The notes under the pieces: generated by a model | The model's database searches: none | Told to the model about the DNA's origin: nothing | The model's input: the letters and a program-made list of their open reading frames with translations, nothing else | Program-made: the position numbers and the translations under genes | NCBI RefSeq assembly: GCF_000687475.1 | Contig: NC_057322.1 | Span: 434,001-498,000 of the forward strand | Reading direction: 5' to 3' | DNA from: Ustilaginoidea virens | Taxonomy: Eukaryota; Ascomycota; Sordariomycetes; Hypocreales; Clavicipitaceae | DNA length: 64,000 bases | Shown here: positions 11,781 to 22,041 of the stretch, one piece after another | How the letters are laid out: each line of letters begins with the position of its first letter | Numbering within the stretch: position 1 is the first letter of the stretch

Positions 11781-14317
11781 GTGCCCTTTTCCGGGCCGGC
11801 CTCGCCCCAGCAAATGTCTGCATCTCCACCTTTGTCGCCATCGCAGCATGCGACAGCCCACGCCTACGCCAGCAATGGGCTGGAGATTCTTCAGGCCGCC
11901 AGCGATGCGGCGCAGGCCGTTCAGAACCCCCAGGCCCTTCAACATGCCGCTGCCGCAGCCGAGGCCGTGTCCCAGCAGCAGCAGCAGCAGCAAGACCAGC
12001 AGCAGCAGCAGCAGCAACATCAACATCAGCAGCATCAGCAGCATCAGCAGCACCAACATCAGCAGCATCAACATCAGCAGCATCAACACCAGCAGCAGCA
12101 ACAAGCAGTCGGTGCACAGTCCGGCCCGCCCGGCCTGCGCGGCCAGCCCCCAGCCTCCGACATGGCGGCGCAGCACCTCCTTGCTGCCCCCGGCCCCGGC
12201 GAAGCGCTCGATCCGACCGTCAATCCCAAGCTGACGCGGCTGCGACGAGCCTGCGACCTGTGCAGCAGGCGCAAAGTCAAGTGCGACGACTCCAACATCC
12301 CCTGCCGACCCTGCCGCGAACTAGGCGCCGACTGCACCTGGGAGCGCGAGACGAAGCGACGCGGCCCCCCCAACAAGCACGCCGAGGCGGCCAAGGCGGC
12401 CAAACGCGCGCGCCTGGAAATGGCCGCCGCGTCGCCCTCCCCCCAGACCGCCGCCAAGACGCTCATGAACATTGCCGCCGACGGCATCCTCGACGCCGAG
12501 TCCATCGCCCCGCTGCCCGTCCTGGAGCTGCTGGTCGACGACTTCTTCACCTACATCCACCCGCTGGCCCCGTTCCCCCACGAACCCACCTTCCGGCAGT
12601 CGTTTGCCAACCGCGAGGACCGCGTCAAGCCCGAGTTCCTGGGCCTGCTGGCCAGCATGGTCGGCGCCCTGGTCGCCTCGTTTCCGCGGAGCGCGCGGGA
12701 GCACCTCAAGGCCCAGCACGGCGCGCACCTGTTCCCCAAGGCGATTGTCCTGGTGGAAAAGTGCCGGGACGTGGCCCTGCTGTCTCGCGGGAGCCGATGG
12801 ATCCTGAAGCAGCCCAAGACGCTGGACGACGCCTGCGCGAGCTACTTCCTGGGCCTCACCGGCGCGTACACCCTGCAGCTGAACGTGGCGCGGCACTTCA
12901 TGGCGGAGACGTTGATTCTGGTTCGCGAGCTGGGCTACGTGAAGCCCAAGCATGCTGGTGAACTGCCGACCTTTGGAGCGGATCCGTTTTCCCAGGACGC
13001 GCTCCCCTTCAACCATGTCAAGGACCAGATTGGGAAGAGGTTGTTTTGGTGCCTTTTGGTGACCATCCTGTGAGTTTGCCGCCCGCCTGCATTTCATTTC
13101 ATGTCTTTTCGCTTCATTTCACCTCATTTCACTTCACTTCACTTCATTCTTTCCTTTGCCCATCCCCCCCCCCCCAGTCAATTGTCCCCCATCGCAACTC
13201 CATTTCGCTAAAGCAAGGCTCGGTCGGCAGGTCAATGTCCCAGTCGGGCATTTCCGGTGCCGACCTCGTCATCCCGCCCTCCACCCCCAGCTTGCCCTAC
13301 CCTGCCTACCCCGAAAATGTAGACGACATCTGCGTGCTGGCGAATGAGATCATCCACCCGGCAGAAGGGAGCGTCACCCTTCTGACAGGGTTTCGGTTCG
13401 GCATCGACGTCTACACCACGATGAACGGCGTGGTCAGCTTGGAGCTCGCCTACGGAATGAGCACGCTTCCGTGGGCCGACCAGAGAATCCTGCTGCGAGA
13501 CGGCCTGCTCGCCGCCAAGAGCATCACGGACGATCTGCCCCCGGAGCTGCAGCTTGGGCCGCAGGGCGACGACGCCAACTCGCTGGCCTTTCTGGACGAG
13601 TCGGGCCTGCAATACGTGCCGCCCGCGTGGCCCAACGCCCAGCCGCCCCACGACATCCGCAACGTCATCAAGACGCAGCCCGCGCAACGGCGCCGGCTGC
13701 AGTACGAGATCCAAAAGGCCAACATCTTCATGTCCCAGCTGGCCACCCGGTCGCACTTTGTGGAGCTGTACTTTAACCTCCGCGACATCCACCTGGCCGA
13801 GCAGCAGAACAGCCTCGTGGAGAGCGGCGGCGGCGGCGGCGAAACGGCGGCGGACAAGACGTTCCAGGACATCGACGACGCCGAGATCTACACCCTCATA
13901 GCGGACGAGCGCGAGGTCATTGTGCAGAACCTGCTCGAGGTGCTGGGCTCCATCTCGCAGCGCAACATGGAGCCCAACGGGTTCTCGCTCATCAGCAAGA
14001 TCCGGCAGGTGGCGTCGACGCTGCTCAACGACTCGCAGGACAGGAAGGGCCCCGTGGCCCTCAAGTCGGAGGAGGCCCTGTCGCAGCTGATTGACATACT
14101 GATCAAGCTGGAGAAGACGGGCGCGGCGGCGGCCGGCCGGGCCCCGGACCCCAGCCAGATGACGGCCGAGGACGAGGAGGAGGAGCTCAGCCACTGGGCC
14201 GACCTGAGGGAGTACCAGCTGCGGTTTGCGGCGAGCGGCGGCTTCGCGGGCGTCGAGGCGTACGGCAGCTGCGAGAAGGGGCTGCTGACCATCCGCGCCT
14301 GCAAGAACGAGCTGTAG
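11781..14317 (+). CDS. Zn(II)2Cys6 transcription factor with poly-Gln/His tract
   Basis: Exons 11781-13069 and 13231-14317 (intron with a GTGAGT donor and CGGCAG acceptor; phase restored) encode about 791 residues. Residues of about 65-109 are a Gln/His tract. The zinc cluster starts near residue 159 as CDLC, then KVKC, IPC, RPC and ADC, spaced C-x2-C-x6-C-x6-C-x2-C-x6-C. It is followed by a basic linker, KRRGPPNKHAEAAKAAKRAR. The middle region (LPVLELLVDDFFTYIHPLAP onward) resembles the fungal-specific regulatory domain of this class. The protein is likely nuclear and DNA-binding. I recognise the CRPCREL and KRRGPPNKHAE signature as a conserved subfamily but cannot assign a named orthologue or target pathway. 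The C-terminal part has an acidic Glu/Asp stretch. It is divergent from TPS2; co-regulation is unproven. Confidence 0.92.
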
Positions 14318-16585
14318 GAGCGCGGTGGTCGCGGTAGGGGGGAGAATGCCGGCCAGGGGTGCGGGGGGGGGATTATTCTGTTTGTATTGTTACGTCGAGT
14401 TTGGCGGTGCGTCTGCGCGTGTGTCTTGCGCGACGTGCAACCGGCGCGACGCCGCGTTCCGCATGCCCTGCTGCGCTGCGGCTCGGGTCACCCAGAAGGT
14501 CGGCGCGCCTCGCAACCCGCCGGACGGTGCAGCTGGAGCCTCGCGTGGTCCGGAAGCCGGACCCCGGCTTCGCCGCGTGCACTGCCGCAACGCAACGCCT
14601 GTGCAAGTCTGCTGTTTGCGGCGGCAGCGTCGCCGGCGGCTCAAAACGGAGTACAGGTATCGATGGCTGGGCCGGCGTGTACGGAACAAGTCTCCGGCGC
14701 CGGGGGTCAAGTGGGCGTGGGATTGCCGCGTCACCGGGCACCATTATCAGGGAATGCCTCTTTACAATACCGTGAGGCCGTCCGGTCCGGTGGAGAGATC
14801 CCCCCTTTTGCCTTTTTGCTAATTCGTCGTACAAAAAAGCTCTGATGTTTTTTTACTTGCAAGTCGTGGCAAATCGACCGGGAAGTAGTCGATGTATAAA
14901 AAAAAAAAAAAACTGTAAAGTATCGCGATGTTTTGCCTCTACTTAAAAAAAAAAAGAAAATACAAAATATATATAAATAATCTACAAGATGGGCGGGGAG
15001 ATTTTGCTGTGCAAAAGGCGGTGAGGGATCTGGAATCTGCCATCGATGCTTTCCAAGCAGAAGCTGGCTGCAGGCGGCCCATGGCAGGGCCCTCGGAGGG
15101 AAATGATGAAAAAATGCATTATATAATTAAGTACTTAGATCATCATTATTCGCGGCTCGGCGCGTGCGTTGCGTTGCGTTGAATAATAAAGCGGCCAGCT
15201 AAAGCAGTTGATGCTAATGCTAGGCTACTGCTACAGAACTCTGCTAGCATCCATCTTATTAGGCCCTAGGTACTGTAGATACATCTACAGCTATATAAAC
15301 ATGCTGGCAAGCCGGACTACTATTTACCCGCCTGGCTCCCTTCTCCGTCACTGTGCCTTTTGACGCTGAAGGGTCCGGCGGCAGACTAGTAGGGATGGTT
15401 GTGGCGGGGGCGTGCCAAGGACATAGTAAGTAGGAGGAGTAGTAAGCTGCCTACTAATTCGTCTCCAGTCATCCTGGAGTCTGGAGCTTGGATCCGGATC
15501 CGGACCTGCATCTGGCTCTGAGTCTGGACAAGCAGCCCAAAGCATGACGCCACACCTGGGCTTCTCACTCGGACAAGTCTTCGTAATGCCCCTGCTGCTG
15601 CTGTGCTGCTACGTGTCAACCCTGCTGCTGGTGCCTCCGACTGGTGCTGCTGCTTCGTGTTCCCGCTGGCAGTACGACCGTTGCCACCAACTTGCTGCCT
15701 GTGGCGCCCATCGCTTGGCGCCTCCGAGGACAAGGCCAGCCGCCAGAGGCAACTTGAAGTCCCAAGAACCGGGATGTTTTTAATAGATTAGTTTCTGCAA
15801 GTCTACGGTATGAGGTTTGAAGCACAATATCAGTGGGCTCAGCCCATGTTTCTCTTAATATACACTCGCGATAATACATCACGCGTGCTTAAGAAATATC
15901 TTCCAAGATGAGCTTCGTGTCGTGGCCCGCATGGATGCGTCGAGAGATGCCGTCGGGTAGGAAACATCCGGCGTGATGCACGCACATTGCTTGCAAACTC
16001 GACTCGGTGTCCAGCAAGCGTGCGGTTGGCATTGGTTTCTGACGATGGAGGAACCTGCCGAACGTGGGACAAGAATCCATTAAACGACACCTTTCTTGCG
16101 GGTGCGAATGTCCATAGCGCGTCACATTTTGAGGTGCACAATTTGTTTGACGACTCTATATATCTCGGGCCTATAACAGGGCGGCCTACTATAAAGTCGA
16201 TGATTTTCTTGACACGAGATTCTCCGACTTGCAAAGTAAAAGGATGTCTGTCCCAAGCCGGAAGAGAGTGTCGCAAGAAGCCACATGACGGGTGGCAAGG
16301 ATCGTAGCAGCTGTAGAAGCTATACAACACAAAACAATTACAAGAGAATTACAGAATCAGGCAAAAAAAAAAAAACCCTAGTATTTCCCACGCTTTCTAA
16401 TGCCAGGCTGTCTCGCAGGCGCCACCCCAAGCGATGCAAAACCCCCAAACGACTTCCCCCAAGTCGGATGCAACAAGTCCAGAAAGGAGAAAAAAAAAAG
16501 CCAACTGCCCTGCGCGGCGACAGAGAAGACGGGTTTTTTTAAAGACAAGTTTTTTTTTTTGTGTTTCTTCAACTCACTCGCTCCT
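14318..16585. other. Intergenic region, partly AT-rich
   Basis: No gene is supported. The interval 14870-15310 is clearly AT-richer than its surroundings, with poly-A runs, TATATAAATAA-type sequence and CTAG-rich motifs. It may be a degraded element or an extended 3' or promoter region. A 163-codon open frame on the minus strand (15839-16330) has no recognisable domain and was not called. Confidence 0.5.
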
Positions 16586-18329
16586 TTAGAGGATCCACTC
16601 CTCTTCGCCAAACTCGTTGGTGAATTCCTCGGGCTCGCGCTCGAAGATGGACGGCTCTTCTTCCTCCCTGGCGAAGTTGGAGATCGCGTGGGCGACGTAC
16701 TTGGCCTTTTTGACGTCCTGCTTGGCCTTGTTGACGAGGGCCTGGGCCTTGCTGTTGACCGCGGCGCCGGCGCCTATGACCTTGGTGACGGTGTCGTCGA
16801 CGGTGGTGGCGACACCCTGCGCCTTGTTCTCGACGGTGAGGACCGTGTTCTTGGCGTTGCCGGCAAAGGACTTGGCCTTGCCGACGTCCGACTTGACCGT
16901 GTCGGCGAGGGAACGAGCGAAGTTCTGCTTCCAGTTGGGGGTGGCGAAGAAAGAGGTCATGCCGCCGGGCGCGTTGCCGCTCTTGGCCTTTTGCCCCGGC
17001 AGGAGGTTGCCGAAGAACGACTTGACCTTGGCGACCGTGGACCCGGCCTTGGCGGAGTCGGCCTTGACGGCGGCCTTGGCGGCTGCCTCGGCTTTCTTCA
17101 GGGCGTCGGCGAGCTTGGCGGTCTCGGCCTTTTGGGCGCCGAGGAGCTTGCGCAGGGTGTCGACGAGGTGGAAGACGCCGCCGCCGAAGCCGCTCGAGTA
17201 TCTGTAGAAGTCGGGGCTCAAGCTGGTGGCGGCGGCGGCGGTGGTGGTGGTGACGGAGGCTTGCCCGTTGATGAGCACGATGCTGCCGGAGGGGGCCACG
17301 GCGGGCACGGTGATGGCGGAGGGAGCCACGGCGGGCACGGTGATGGCGGGGCCGGAGGCGGCGGAGCTTTCAACGTATATCAGAGGCACGCCGGTGTCGG
17401 TGGGTGCCGTGGCCTGGATGGCGGTAGACCACGGGACGAAGTTGTCGGACGCCGACACGATGACCACGCTGCCGGGCGCGTTGGAGGCCGCCTGTGACGG
17501 GGCCGACAGGATGACCACGCTGCCGGGCCCGTTGGAGGCCGCCAGTGTCGGGGCCGACACGATGACCACGCTGTCGGGCGCGTCGCTGACCGCCGGCGGC
17601 GGGACCGTATACACGGGCACGTTGGCGGCCGTCTGCGACGGGGCCGTTAGGATGACCACGCCGGGCGCGTTGGACGGCGCCTGCGACGGGGCCGACATGA
17701 CCACGTCGCCGCCGTTTCCACTGTCGCTACTGTCGCTACTGTCGCCGCTGTTGCCGCTGTTGCCGCTGTCGTCCCTGGCCTGGAGGTCCTCGACCGGAAC
17801 GACGACGTCGTCGTAGATGTCATCCTCGGCCCTGGCGTAGATGTCGTCGACGTAGATGTCGTCTACGTCTTCCTCGGCCCTGGCGTAGATGTCGTCGACG
17901 TAGATGTCGTCCACGTCTTCCTCGGCCCTGGCGTAGATGTCGTCTACGTCCTCCTCGGCTCGGGCATACACGCGCGGGTTCTCGCAGCAAGTGTAGCAGT
18001 CTCCCTAAAGAACCAAAAAAAGATATTGTCAGCCGAGTCCGCTCTTACTGTCCGCCTTGCAAAGTCTTCGCCGGGCGGGGGACGTACCGAGCCCCTGGAA
18101 TACTGTCGTCGAGAAAATGTTAGCTTTCAGATCTCCCCTCTTGGGCATCGCAAGATCAGCGGGGGAAGGGGGATTGCAAAGAAAGACGTACGAATCCAGA
18201 CGGGCAGACGGGCTCGCGCAGGCAGAGGTTCCAGCAGGGCGAAGCGCCGTCAGCAAGCACGGGGGGCCCCAGAGGCAGCGCCGAGACGCCGGCGGCCAGG
18301 GCCGCAAGAGCGAAACCGAGCGAGTTCAT
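16586..18329 (-). CDS. Secreted low-complexity protein, paralogue A
   Basis: I do not recognise this family. Exons 18329-18192, 18102-18088 (a 15-nt microexon) and 18004-16586, all phase 0, encode about 523 residues. A signal peptide (MNSLGFALAALAAGVSALPL) precedes a six-Cys module: PCWNLC, VCPSGF, then YSRGS from the microexon, then CYTCC. Next come acidic tandem repeats based on DDIYARAEEDV, then about five units of about 20 residues of the type GSVVIVSAP with AASNAP. The C-terminal half is an Ala/Lys/Val-rich, probably amphipathic helical region resembling LEA or apolipoprotein sequences. It ends FEREPEEFTNEFGEEE. Paralogue B, next upstream on the same strand, shares the N-terminal module, an LQAR motif, the Lys/Ala helical region and the EREPE tail. 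There is no GPI signal or transmembrane segment. A secreted or wall-associated role is inferred. Confidence 0.85.
18088..18102 (-). other. 15-nt microexon of paralogue A
   Basis: The sense sequence is TATTCCAGGGGCTCG (YSRGS), flanked by acceptor GACGACAG and donor GTACGTC. Both neighbouring introns (18103-18191 and 18005-18087) are 83-89 nt and phase 0. Skipping it would keep the frame but shorten the Cys module by five residues. The matching exon in paralogue B supports it. Confidence 0.8.
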
Positions 18330-20335
18330 GGCGTGCGATGTCCGCTCTTTACCTTGTATGGTACTAGAGAACGGCGAGAGGGGGGAGAAACCAAAGAAAA
18401 ATAATTGGAGTATCTGCCGCGTTGCGGAATGAGTGAGATGGATGGAGGCGTCTCGCTTGGGGACGGGGGGGGAGAGGGGGGGGGGGGTTGTAAAGACTGT
18501 GATAAGCACCAGGCTGTACCGAGGGACTATGGAAGAGAGTGTGGGATAATTGGAAAGGCCGGGGGGGGGAGGAGGGGGGGGATCCAGGAGTGCCGGGGAA
18601 GTCGCTAGACGGGCGGGGCTTTATAAGCAGCAGCCGGGCGTCGACGGGCGTTGAGGCCACGTTCGAACGGAGCAGCCGCGGGGGGTTTTGCGGTCGATGA
18701 GGCTTGTAGACGGTCGGCGAGGTGGCGTCGGGCGTGGCCTGGGTTGAGAGGCGATGGTCCCCGGCTTGGGGATAGGGCAGTTGGGCAAGAGCGCAACACG
18801 TCGCCTCTTTGGCCGGGGGGTTTGCCTGCGGTCTGGAGGCTGCGGGCGGGACTGCGATACATAGTAAGACGCATCTACTAAGGCCAGCTACTATAAAAAG
18901 AAGGCCATGCCGGTGGCGTCGGCCTAGTACGACGATGCCGGCCGGTTTGGGACGCCCCCACTTGCCCTGTACGGCCAATCTTGACAGCTGGTCGGCCCAC
19001 CGGCCACGTGGGGCGGGGCCCGCTCTCCGACCTCCGGCGCCGGCCCCGCCGCTGTTCGTGAGGGCCCAGACCAGCACGCGACCTGGCGGTGAAACAGGGG
19101 CTGTTCTGGCGCGTTGGTGTTTCGGGCGAGGTTCCGTATGGCCGGGCGAGATGCCGCCAGCCCGTATTACAACGCCATGGTTGCAGGTGTCATGTGTCAC
19201 TTGCTGATGGCTGACGACGTAACCAATGGCAGGGACTTGCGCAGCCGAGACGCAAGACTGTCACGGGCTAGAGCGGGTAAACACGTCGCCAGGCCCCTGA
19301 CACGCCCCCTCAAGCCAGGTCAGATCCATAGATCACCCCAGTTCTATAGGTTTCAAGACTACATGCCGTCGGGCTTACCATCACTTCAACGTGGCCCTTT
19401 CAAGTCACGACATATCACGTGGTAAAACGCCCTGGGACATGCTAAAACGACACCAAGATGCTACGCACGTGACCGCGACCTGAGACGGGTCGAAGCCCCG
19501 GGGTCGTACCCAGTACTCGATCTGCCCAGCATAGTAAGACGAGTCCCAAGTGTCGCACCAAAAGTGTGACGCCACACCATGTGTGACTTGACTGGGTATT
19601 ACATACTGCGATACCAAGTATGTGCCGATGCGATTGATTCCAGACCAGCGCGTTTCCGTACGGCAACGCCACAGATGTGCTAGCAGCGAGAGCGGGACTC
19701 TTTCCGAGACGGCCTATCAGGACCTCTGCTACGTGGCCTGTCGGAGTTTCAGGGTAGGTGAACGAGTGTCGAAGTAGAGGCGCATACGCGAGCGCACGCA
19801 GAAGCACGCAGCAAAAGATGAAGGACAGTGACTTGGCGCCGCACGTTGGGAAACGACGTACAAAGAAAAAATCACATCTCAGGCGGGAGCAAGATCGAGG
19901 AAGTTATTCACACAGGCGGTAAAATATATAATATCAAACTATCGTCATGAAGGAGAAGTAAGAAGAATATGTCCTGCCGGGAAAATGACTGTCGCAGCTG
20001 ATTACAAGCCCTTGAATATACAAATATCATGAGAAATTCGTTATGGAGAAGAAAAAGAATCTGCCAAGTAGTCCCGACGCTTTCATGCCGTGAGGGGTCG
20101 CGTGGTCAACAGCAGACACCACCCAAGATGATACAAAACCTAAAGTTGCTCTCGTCGAGGAGCCCCAAGTCCAGAAATGAAAGGAAGAAACGAAAAAAAG
20201 GGCCACCAGCTCAACCGGCCCCGCTCGGAAAGAAGAAGAAGAAGAAGAAGAAGAAGAAGAAGAAAAGAAACATATGAAAAAGAAAAATATGAGAAGAAAA
20301 GAAGAAGAAGAAGAAACACCCGCCAGTTCAGAGCA
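18330..20335. promoter_or_regulatory. Promoter side of paralogue A and spacer to paralogue B
   Basis: Read on the minus strand, a TATA element (CTTATAAAGCCCC, near 18617-18629) lies about 290 nt before the A start codon. A leader block containing AGCCTGGTGCT (18510-18520) and an upstream block containing GTTCGAACGGAG in plus orientation (about 18661) recur at matching places upstream of paralogue B. A further similar block lies near 18895-18955 (GCCGGTGGCG and GCCGGCCGGTTT). The remaining sequence to 20335 has no gene; it carries a 65-bp repeat copy (19551-19615) and a (GAA)n run (20232-20262) in the 3' flank of B. Confidence 0.6.
19551..19615 (-). repeat. 65-bp dispersed repeat, copy 2
   Basis: The reverse complement begins GGTATCGCAGTATGTAATAC and ends GGCGTCACACTTTTGGTGCG, matching copy 1 at 5939-6004 with a handful of substitutions and small indels. 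It is in inverted orientation relative to copy 1. Confidence 0.7.
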
Positions 20336-21826
20336 TCACTCCTCGTTGTCAAACTCGTCAAAGTACGTCTCGGGCTCGCGCTCCACGACGGAACGGCGGC
20401 CTCTTCTTTTTCCTCCAATTTTACTAGCAACTTTCAGCGACGTCGAGGCGATCTTCAAAGCCTTTTTAGCGGCCGGCTGGGACGCTTGTTTGGCCGGTGC
20501 TTTGTTGGAAGAGCCAAGCTTATTAGAGATGACGCTCAGCTTGCTGGGGTTGACGTTGGAGGACGTGATGAGCGGGTTGACCTTTCCTGTGGACGCGGAA
20601 TTGCCGGTAAGCTTTCCGGCGATGGACGATAGCTTTTTCACGGGGGCCGTGACGGACTGGGCGGCACTCTTGGCCTTGTCTTGGACATTTTTGACGGACT
20701 GGACGGTATTCTTGGTAGCGGTGTTGGCCTTGGTTACCGGGGCCTTGACGGCGCCGCTGACCTTGTTGACCATGGTCTTGGCCTTGGTTTCGGCGCCTTT
20801 GACGGACTGGGCGGCACTCTTGGCAACGGTGTTGGCCTTGGCGACCGGGGCCTTGATGGTGCCGCTGACCTTGTTCTTGAGGGCTCCGATCTTGCTGCCG
20901 GCCGTGGGCTTCAGATGCGCCGCAAGCTTCGACGGGAGGAGGTTGGCGACGCCCGAGCCCGCTCGAACGCCCGTCGGGCGGGCCAAGTTCCTGACGCGCG
21001 AGGCCGCTGCGCGGACGTTTGTCGGGATAATCTTGTTCTTCAAAGAGCTGCCGCGACCGCCGCTCAATCCGATTCCGCCGAGTCCGCCCATCATCATCAT
21101 CGGGAGCGTGCCACTGATACCGTCGATGACGCTGGAAGCGATGCTGGAGCCGCTACCGGAGCCGCCGCTAGAGCTATCATAGCCGCTACCGGAGCCGCCG
21201 CTGGAGCTATCATAGCCGCTGCCGGAGCCGCCGCTGGAGCTATCATAGCCGCTGCCGGAGCCGCCGCTGGTGCCGCCGCTAGAGCCATCATAGCTGCCGC
21301 CGGAGCTGCCGCCGGAGCTGCCGCCGGAGCTGCCGCCGGAGCTGCCGCCGGAGCTGCCGCCGGAGCTGCCGCCGGAGCTGCCGCCAGAGTTGTCAGAGCC
21401 GGAGCCCAGGGATTTGCTGCTGGAGTCACCGCTACCGTCGCTTCCGGATGGCGGGGCGACAGTCGACGGGACCGGAGCTGCGGCACCCGAGGCGGGCGCC
21501 GCCGAGCCATCCGACGCCGAGCCTTGGTCGCCGCCGTCGACGGTGCCGTCAGAGGACCCGTCGTCGGCGGATTGTCTGGCCTGCAGGTGCTCGCTGCGGG
21601 CGAAGATGTCTTCGTCGTCCTCCGAGTCTCTGGCAAACACGGGGGCGGCCTTGACCGGGAGGTCCTTGCAGCAAGTGTAGCAGCCGGGCTGGAGAATCAC
21701 GAGTTAGCCCAAGACGCTCTCAAGTATCCGACCCAAGTAATACGGGGTCGTCCGCCGGAAGGGGGGTCGATGTACCTCGCCTCCGATATACTGTTCCGAG
21801 AAAAGTCAGCTTCATTCAGTCTTTTT

Positions 21827-21869
<43 letters not shown>

Positions 21870-22041
21870 AAAGAGTGGTAAGGGGAGAACATACGTATCC
21901 AGCCGGGCACTCGGCAGGTGGGGTGTCCAAGCAGCGCACCAAGCACGACGAGCCGCCGCCGACAGAAACCTCCTGGGCCAACAGGGGCAGCGCCGAGACG
22001 CTGGCCGCCAAGGCGGCAATTGCAATAGCAAGCGAGTTCAT
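20336..22041 (-). CDS. Secreted low-complexity protein, paralogue B
   Basis: Family not recognised. Exons 22041-21895, 21790-21776 (15-nt microexon) and 21688-20336, all phase 0, encode about 504 residues. The signal peptide MNSLAIAIAALAASVSALPL is followed by six Cys: SCLVRC, ECPAGY, YIGGE from the microexon, then GCYTCC. An acidic stretch (SEDDEDIFARSEHLQAR) corresponds to the repeats in A. Next is a Ser/Gly region with SSGG and GYDSSSGGSGS repeats. The C-terminal half has two or three units of about 36 residues (KAPVAKANTVAKSAAQSV and KAPVTKANTATKNTVQSV), which look like amphipathic helices. It ends VEREPETYFDEFDNEE, mirroring A. The first intron (21791-21894) contains about 40 consecutive T in the sense direction. 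A secreted or surface function is inferred; LEA-like stress or coating roles are only suggestions. Confidence 0.85.
21776..21790 (-). other. 15-nt microexon of paralogue B
   Basis: The sense sequence is TATATCGGAGGCGAG (YIGGE), flanked by acceptor GGAACAG and donor GTACAT, with flanking introns of 104 and 87 nt. It has the same length, phase and position relative to the CYTCC motif as the microexon in paralogue A. Confidence 0.8.

Noticed and set aside
6808..14317. TPS2 and the Zn2Cys6 gene as a dedicated trehalose regulon
   Set aside because: They are only divergent neighbours 1.9 kb apart; nothing in the sequence ties the regulator to trehalose genes.
17815..17971. Precursor of a repeat-derived ribosomal peptide (dikaritin-like)
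   Set aside because: Tyr-containing repeats after a signal peptide look tempting, but there are no Lys-Arg spacers and no UstYa-type oxidase or tyrosinase gene nearby.
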